Source of the DNA: Deltaproteobacteria bacterium
GTDB taxonomy: Bacteria > Desulfobacterota > Desulfarculia > Adiutricales > JAGVGV01
Reading direction: 5' to 3'
NCBI GenBank assembly: GCA_020056895.1
Contig: JAGVGV010000490.1
Location: 1 to 7,284 of the forward strand
DNA: 7,284 nucleotides
A program made the position numbers and the translations under genes. Position 1 is the first letter of the stretch, and the number at the start of each line of letters is the position of its first letter. Positions 1-4,333 of the stretch are shown here, piece by piece. The notes beneath the pieces were generated by a model. The model was not told the DNA's origin, did not search any database, and saw nothing but the letters and a program-made list of their open reading frames with translations.

Positions 1-1
1 G

Positions 2-904
2 ACCGAACGGGCCGGCGTGGTGAATCTTTCCCTGGATGGAACCATGCTCCTTTCGGCCATGGTGGCCTTTGCCGTGGCCGCGTCCAGCGACAGCCCCTGG
101 CTGGGGGTGATCGCCGCCGCGCTGGTGGGCATGGCGTCGGCCGGGATATTGTCGCTGTTGGGGCTGGGGTTGTCGCGGTCCCAGGTGGCCGTGGGTTTCA
201 TTCTGACCCTTTTGTGCCGGGACCTGGCCTATTTTCTGGGCAATCCCTATTCCCGGCAGCCGGGCCCGGAAATGACCATCTGGAAAATCCCGGTGGTGGG
301 CGACCTTCCCTTCCTTGGCCCGCTGATCGGCCGTCACAGCCCGGTGGTGTACCTGAGCCTGGCTCTGATTGTGGGAATGTGGTGGTTTTTCTATCGGACC
401 CAAGCCGGGTTGAACCTCAGAGCCGTGGGGGAATCGCCCAAGGCCGCTTTTGGCCGGGGGTTGAGGGTCCGCCGGATCCGGGTCACCTATACCCTGATCG
501 GCGGGGCCTTGGTGGGCATCGCCGGCGCGGCCTTTTCCCTGGCGGTCAAGCCCGGCTGGGGCCGGCCTCAGGGGTGCGAAGGCTCCGGCTGGATCGCCTT
601 GGCCATCGTGATCTTCGGCGGCTGGCATCCCGTCCGGGCCGCCTTGGGCGCCTATTTTTTCGCCATGCTCCAGGTGGCGGGCATCCATCTTCAGGATCAC
701 CTGCCCAATTGGCCGGCGCCCCTGTTCCAGGTGGCCCCCTTCCCGGTCATGATTTTAACTCTTTTGGCCGTAAACCTGGGCCAGGCCGACCGGGTTCAGG
801 ACCTGGCCCGCCGTTACCCTCTGATCCAGAAATTTATTGGAAAATGGCGGGTAACGTCACCGGCCGGTCTGGGCAGGGATTTCAGGCCGGAAGAGGAATT
901 ATGA
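2..904 (+). CDS. ABC transporter permease, BMP/nucleoside-import type (YufQ-like), 5' partial
   Basis: Inner-membrane permease of an ABC importer of the BMP family (COG1079, YufQ-like), which typically imports nucleosides or related small molecules with a lipoprotein binding protein, an ATPase and a second permease. The reading frame is open from base 2, and its first residues, TERAGVVNLSLDG, match the family's N-terminal ERxGVVNxxLEG motif. The true start therefore lies upstream, by about 20-30 codons judging from family length; the GTG codons at 17 and 20 fall inside this motif and are not the start. Seen: several hydrophobic segments, the cytoplasmic coupling-loop motif GESPKAA (428-448) followed by a basic stretch, then GGALVGIAGA and a GWIALAIVIFGGW segment, all typical. 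A charged tail of about 40 residues follows the last membrane segment (from about 775), ending at TGA 902-904. In such operons this permease is usually the last gene, which fits the 135-bp gap after it. The substrate cannot be told from the sequence. Confidence 0.88.
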   Translation, partial: TERAGVVNLSLDGTMLLSAMVAFAVAASSDSPWLGVIAAALVGMASAGILSLLGLGLSRSQVAVGFILTLLCRDLAYFLGNPYSRQPGPEMTIWKIPVVGDLPFLGPLIGRHSPVVYLSLALIVGMWWFFYRTQAGLNLRAVGESPKAAFGRGLRVRRIRVTYTLIGGALVGIAGAAFSLAVKPGWGRPQGCEGSGWIALAIVIFGGWHPVRAALGAYFFAMLQVAGIHLQDHLPNWPAPLFQVAPFPVMILTLLAVNLGQADRVQDLARRYPLIQKFIGKWRVTSPAGLGRDFRPEEEL

Positions 905-928
905 CCCGGGCAAGAAGCCGGGGGACCA

Positions 929-960
929 CCCGTTACGCGTTTTCCTGATAACGTAAAGGG
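929..960 (+). other. Imperfect stem-loop in the gap between the ABC permease and the antiporter
   Basis: CCCGTTACG (929-937) can pair with CGTAAAGGG (952-960) with one mismatch, leaving a 14-base loop. A smaller hairpin, CCCGG (905-909) with CCGGG (918-922), lies just downstream of the permease stop codon. Neither is followed by a T-run, so neither is a convincing intrinsic terminator; they could be mRNA 3'-end structures or chance. I see no clear sigma-70 promoter in the rest of the 135-bp gap, so whether the antiporter has its own promoter or is read through from upstream is open. Confidence 0.25.
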
Positions 961-1039
961 TTAAAACGAAGCCTCGTTCCCTGAATCGCCAACGCCGGCC
1001 CTTTCGTGCGCCATCCGCGTTTCCCGCCTGGAGCATCCC

Positions 1040-2503
1040 ATGCTGTACAGCCTGGCCCTGGCCATCTTTCTTGGTTTTCTGGCCCATGCCCTGTTGGATC
1101 GGGTCCGGATGCCCGCGCTTATGGGCATGCTGGCGGCCGGGATTTTCTTTGGTCCCTTTCTTATGAACCTTCTGGCCCCTTCCTTCCTGGGCCTTTTTCC
1201 CGATATCCGCCTTCTGGCCCTGGTGGCCATTCTGCTCCGGGCGGGCCTGGGGCTTCAGATGGACGCCCTGGCTCAGGTAGGCGGCCCGGCACTTAGAATG
1301 AGCATCCTGCCGACGCTGGCGGAAGTGGGGGCCGTCACCCTGGCCGCGCCCTGGCTGCTTGGCTTCCCGCCCCTTGAAGCCGCGTTGCTGGGCTCGATCC
1401 TGGCCGCCGTTTCCCCGGCCGTGGTGGTTCCCCGGATGATCGACTTTCTGGAAAAGGGCCGGGGGCTCGACAAAGGCCTGCCGGTTCTGATCCTGGCCGC
1501 TTCGTCCCTGGACAACGTGTTCGCCATCATGCTGTTCGGCGTGCTCCAGGGCCTGGTGCTGGGCCAGGGGGGATCATTGGCGTGGACCCTGACCGGGATT
1601 CCGTTGTCCCTCCTTCTGGGGTTGGCCGCCGGCATCCTGCCGGCCTTGGGACTGGTCCAACTCCTTAAAAAAACATCCCGTCCGTTTTTTTCGCCCACGC
1701 TGCTGGCGGCGGGATTGGCGCTGGCCCTGGTGGGTCTCGAATTGGCCCTGGGCCGGAAGGTGCCCCAGGCGTCGCTTCTATCGCTCATGGCCTTGGGCTT
1801 CATCCTGATGCACCAAAGGGAGGGGGCGGCCCGAACCATGGCCGTTCACATGAAAAAAGCCTGGGGGCCGGTGGAAATCCTTTTGTTCGTGCTCCTGGGC
1901 GCCCAAGTGGACCCCGCGGTGGCGCTCAAAGCCGGACTGGCCGGCCTGGGGGTGATCGCGGCCGGGTTGGCGGCCCGGAGTTTGGGCGTGGGGTTGGCTT
2001 TGTGGGGAACCGGATTCACCTTCAAGGAAAAAAAGCTGGCCATGATCTCTTTCGTACCCAAAGCCACGGTCCAGGCGGCTCTGGGCCCGCTGCCTCTGGC
2101 CCTGGGTCTGGCGGGCGGCGAGGTGATGCTGGCCGTGGCCGTGCTGTCCATCCTGGTCACGGCGCCCTTGGGCGCCCTGGGTATAGGCTGGTGGGGAGAC
2201 CGGGGGCTCAGCCGGTCTCCGGGCCATGTCAGGCCCTTCCGGCGGCACCGGGACAGCCAGGGGCTACCCCGAGTGGGTTGGCGGATCCGGGAACGATCCA
2301 CCGGCCTTGTTTGGAAGGTAATCGAGGAACGGGAAGAGTGGCGCGTGCCGGAGGGTGAATCCACGTTGACTCCGGCCATCGTGCTTCGAATCTGGCGGGA
2401 ACAGGACCAGCCGGGGCCCAACCGGGGACCCACCAGGTATTTGGAGTTCACGCCGGCCGGTCCGGGTTTTGATTGGCACTGGGAGGTGGTCGAGGCGGTC
2501 TAG
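1040..2503 (+). CDS. Cation:proton antiporter (Na+/H+ exchanger superfamily) with soluble C-terminal extension
   Basis: Integral inner-membrane antiporter of the Na+/H+ exchanger superfamily (CPA type, Pfam Na_H_Exchanger), expected to exchange Na+ or K+ for H+ in pH and ion homeostasis. ATG 1040 is preceded by GGAG (1030-1033) at 6-base spacing. Seen: an almost continuously hydrophobic region over residues 1-386, with ILLRAGLGLQ (64-73), LGSILAAVSPAVVVPRM (117-133) and GLPVLILAASSLDNVFAIMLF (146-166). These resemble the family blocks RAGL, AAVSPAVVVP and IPxLILAxASxDDVF. The usual Asp-Asp pair in the ion-binding helix reads Asp158-Asn159 here. After GWWGD (about 387) the hydrophobic part ends, and about 100 hydrophilic, Trp-rich residues follow (388-487); most relatives I recall end near 390-400. 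I do not recognise this tail; inferred to be cytoplasmic. The gene follows the ABC permease at 135 bp and is 94 bases short of the promoter region of the next operon. The ion is not predictable from sequence. Confidence 0.88.
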   Translation: MLYSLALAIFLGFLAHALLDRVRMPALMGMLAAGIFFGPFLMNLLAPSFLGLFPDIRLLALVAILLRAGLGLQMDALAQVGGPALRMSILPTLAEVGAVTLAAPWLLGFPPLEAALLGSILAAVSPAVVVPRMIDFLEKGRGLDKGLPVLILAASSLDNVFAIMLFGVLQGLVLGQGGSLAWTLTGIPLSLLLGLAAGILPALGLVQLLKKTSRPFFSPTLLAAGLALALVGLELALGRKVPQASLLSLMALGFILMHQREGAARTMAVHMKKAWGPVEILLFVLLGAQVDPAVALKAGLAGLGVIAAGLAARSLGVGLALWGTGFTFKEKKLAMISFVPKATVQAALGPLPLALGLAGGEVMLAVAVLSILVTAPLGALGIGWWGDRGLSRSPGHVRPFRRHRDSQGLPRVGWRIRERSTGLVWKVIEEREEWRVPEGESTLTPAIVLRIWREQDQPGPNRGPTRYLEFTPAGPGFDWHWEVVEAV

Positions 2504-2526
2504 GCATCCGTGTGTTTCATGGGACT

Positions 2527-2548
2527 AAGTACCTAACGGTAGGTAGTT
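2527..2548. promoter_or_regulatory. Palindromic operator, probably bound by the adjacent TetR-family repressor
   Basis: A 22-bp inverted repeat centred between 2537 and 2538. Its core arms TACCTA (2530-2535) and TAGGTA (2540-2545) match perfectly, and AA (2527-2528) and TT (2547-2548) extend the symmetry, giving 9 of 11 matched pairs. The size and symmetry suit a TetR-family dimer. It lies in the only non-coding gap before the TetR gene, 5 bases upstream of the candidate -35 box. That placement suggests autoregulation of the tetR-adaptor-pump operon. The identity of the bound protein is inferred from position. Confidence 0.7.
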
Positions 2549-2553
2549 TTCCC

Positions 2554-2582
2554 TTGAACCGGAACCCCCGATATGGTACTAA
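2554..2582 (+). promoter_or_regulatory. Candidate sigma-70 promoter of the tetR-RND operon
   Basis: A -35-like TTGAAC (2554-2559, 4 of 6 to TTGACA) is followed after 17 bases by TACTAA (2577-2582; the overlapping TACTAAT shares its flanks with TATAAT). A TG one base upstream of it (2574-2575) gives an extended -10 arrangement. Transcription would begin near 2589-2591, leaving about 40 bases of leader before ATG 2631. The -10 itself is weak, so the call rests on spacing, the TG element and location next to the palindrome. Confidence 0.5.
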
Positions 2583-2630
2583 TCCCCGGATATTCTCGTG
2601 GGGGGTGCCGCCTTGGGCCGGACCGTCTCC

Positions 2631-3227
2631 ATGGGCCCCGATGATCGGGGCGCCCGCGACCGAGTGCTCACGGCGGCCGTGGAATTGTTCGCTCAAAACG
2701 GGTATGCCGCCACCAGCGTTCGGGAAATCGTGGCCCGGGCGGGGGTGACCAAACCTGTTTTGTATTACTATTTCGGCAGCAAGGACGGGCTGTTCCGAAC
2801 CATCGCCGATATGGCCAGAGAGCACCAGATCGTGGTGCTGGAAAACGCCGTGGCCCGGACCGGCGCCCTGTTTGACAATATTTTGGGCCTTTTTAATGAC
2901 GTTTTGCGGAGCGTGAAGGAAAACCGGAGCGTGGTCCGGATTTTCCACGGCTTGGTCTTCGGTCCGGACCGTGAGGCGCCATCCGTGGACATCACCGGTT
3001 TTCGGAACCGGACCATGGACGCCATCCGGATTGTATGCGAAAAGGGCCGGGATCGAGGGGAACTGGCCGCCGTGGATTTGGACGGCGCGGTGCACTTGAT
3101 CCATTCCGTGATCCATCATCTCATCATGGATCAGATCGCTGAAATCCAGGATTATTCCCAGGACCTTCCCGGCCGGATGCTTCGTCTGGCCTTCGACGGC
3201 CTCTCCATTCAGAAAGTGGTGTCATGA
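2631..3227 (+). CDS. TetR/AcrR-family transcriptional repressor
   Basis: DNA-binding regulator of 198 residues, the normal TetR-family size. Seen: an N-terminal helix RVLTAAVELFAQNGY (11-25), then the helix-turn-helix TSVREIVARAGVTKPVLYYYF (about 28-48) followed by GSKDGLF, a textbook TetR signature. The rest (about 55-198) is a predicted helical ligand-binding and dimerisation domain without recognisable ligand residues. Start choice: ATG 2631 puts the protein's N terminus 10 residues before the first helix. An in-frame GTG at 2598 would add 11 residues (209 in total) but would sit only about 8 bases from the predicted transcription start. Neither has a strong Shine-Dalgarno. The stop codon overlaps the adaptor start as ATGA (3224-3227), so the repressor leads the efflux operon. 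Inferred role: binds the palindrome at 2527-2548, represses itself and the pump, and is released by a hydrophobic ligand that may also be a pump substrate. Confidence 0.9.
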   Translation: MGPDDRGARDRVLTAAVELFAQNGYAATSVREIVARAGVTKPVLYYYFGSKDGLFRTIADMAREHQIVVLENAVARTGALFDNILGLFNDVLRSVKENRSVVRIFHGLVFGPDREAPSVDITGFRNRTMDAIRIVCEKGRDRGELAAVDLDGAVHLIHSVIHHLIMDQIAEIQDYSQDLPGRMLRLAFDGLSIQKVVS

Positions 3228-4333
3228 AGAGGATTTTTCGTTCCCTCCTGATCGGGTTGATGGCGGTTCTGCTGGGGCTGGCCCCGGCCGCCTGCGGCGA
3301 CTCCCAGCCCCCGGCGAACGCCCGGGAAAAAAAGGAAACCAGCCCCAAGGCTCCGGAAGCTCAACCCGGACCCAAAGCCAAGACCGAACCGGAAGCCAAG
3401 ATCGTCCGGGTGGGGGTTCAATTGGTGGCGCCCACGGCGATCCGGGATGCCCTGGTGCTGCCCGGCGAAACCCGGCCCCATAAGGATGTGGCCCTGGCCG
3501 CGGATCAGGACGGCCGAGTGGAATGGGTGGGCCCCAAGGAAGGGGACCAGGTGAAAACCGGTGATCTGGTCGCCAAAGTGGACGTAAGCGCCCTGAAGGC
3601 GGCGTTGGACAATGCCCAAGCGTCCACCCGGCTGGCCGAAGAACTTTTCCAGCGCCGTAAAGTATTGTTCCAACGGAAGATCATTTCCCAGGAAGAACTG
3701 GACCAGGCCCGGACCGAACTGACCGTTCAGCAAGGGCTGGTCCGGCAGGCCAAGGCGAAATACGATCTGGGGTTCATTCATACCCCCATCGACGCCGTGG
3801 TCAACAAGGTGTACGTGGACCCGGGAGAATTCGTGGCCCGGGGCGGCAAAGTGATGGATATGGTGAACGTGGACCGGATCGAGATCGGAGTCAACGTACC
3901 GGAAATGGATGTCCGGTATCTCGCGCCCGGAGCCCAGGCTCTGGTCCGAGTGGACGCCCTGCCCGACCACCAGGCCGTGGGCGTGGTGGACAGCGTGGCG
4001 TACAAGGCCGATACCGCCACCCGGACCTTCGCCGTGAAGGTGCTGGTGGACAATACCGATCGGACCATCCGGCCGGGTATGATCGCCCGCGTGTTTTTCC
4101 TGAAACGAACCATCCCCGACGCCCTGGCGGCCCCGCTTTTCGCCCTGGTGGACCAGAACGGCGAACGGCTGTTGTACGTCGTTGAAAACGGCGTGGCCAA
4201 GGCCCGGCCGGTGGAGATCGGCGTCATCGAACTCGACCGCGTCCAGATCACCAAGGGGCTTCAGCCGGGAGATCAGTTGATCGTCACCGGCCAGAAAGAA
4301 GTCCAGGAAGGGACCCGGGTCGATATCCAATGA
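3224..4333 (+). CDS. RND efflux periplasmic adaptor subunit (membrane fusion protein)
   Basis: Periplasmic adaptor (HlyD/AcrA type, 369 residues) that links an inner-membrane RND pump to an outer-membrane channel. Seen in order: a basic then hydrophobic signal segment (1-20) ending APAAC with Cys24; a Pro/Lys/Glu-rich tether (25-58); a first lipoyl half (about 85-122, DGRVEWVGPKEGDQVKTGD); a short alpha-hairpin (about 123-180) rich in Leu, Gln, Glu and Arg; the second lipoyl half (IHTPIDAVVNKVYVDPGEFV, 185-204); a beta-barrel domain (about 214-295, with the TRTFAVKVLVDN and IRPGM motifs typical of the family); and a membrane-proximal domain (about 296-369, including GLQPGDQLIVTGQ). The hairpin is short, about 60 residues including the turn. 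Cys24 suggests a lipoprotein, but position -3 is Pro, not the usual Leu, so cleavage by ordinary signal peptidase is also possible. The gene overlaps tetR and the pump gene by 4 bases each. With no strong ribosome site of its own, it is probably translationally coupled to tetR. Confidence 0.93.
   Translation: MKRIFRSLLIGLMAVLLGLAPAACGDSQPPANAREKKETSPKAPEAQPGPKAKTEPEAKIVRVGVQLVAPTAIRDALVLPGETRPHKDVALAADQDGRVEWVGPKEGDQVKTGDLVAKVDVSALKAALDNAQASTRLAEELFQRRKVLFQRKIISQEELDQARTELTVQQGLVRQAKAKYDLGFIHTPIDAVVNKVYVDPGEFVARGGKVMDMVNVDRIEIGVNVPEMDVRYLAPGAQALVRVDALPDHQAVGVVDSVAYKADTATRTFAVKVLVDNTDRTIRPGMIARVFFLKRTIPDALAAPLFALVDQNGERLLYVVENGVAKARPVEIGVIELDRVQITKGLQPGDQLIVTGQKEVQEGTRVDIQ

Noticed and set aside
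17..22. GTG 17 as a true start of the first gene
   Set aside because: It lies inside the conserved ERAGVVN motif and the frame is open upstream to the window edge, so the gene is cut by the window.
214..948. Second + strand frame of 244 codons overlapping the ABC permease
   Set aside because: Pro/Gly/Arg-rich translation typical of an off-frame reading of GC-rich DNA; the permease frame carries the family motifs.
2504..2526. Intrinsic terminator after the antiporter gene
   Set aside because: No GC-rich stem followed by a T-run is visible between the stop codon and the palindrome; the TTTT after the palindrome follows arms of only 6 perfectly paired bases in an operator-like context.
2598..2630. 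GTG 2598 as the start of the TetR gene (209 residues)
   Set aside because: Possible, but it lies only about 8 bases past the predicted transcription start and the added residues look non-native (GGAALGRTVS). ATG 2631 gives the usual TetR length. Not fully excluded.
3209..4330. Long antisense open frame of 373 codons opposite the adaptor gene
   Set aside because: Its His/Gly/Asp-rich translation shows no domain and mirrors the codon usage of the sense gene. Long antisense frames are expected in GC-rich DNA, and the sense adaptor is unmistakable.
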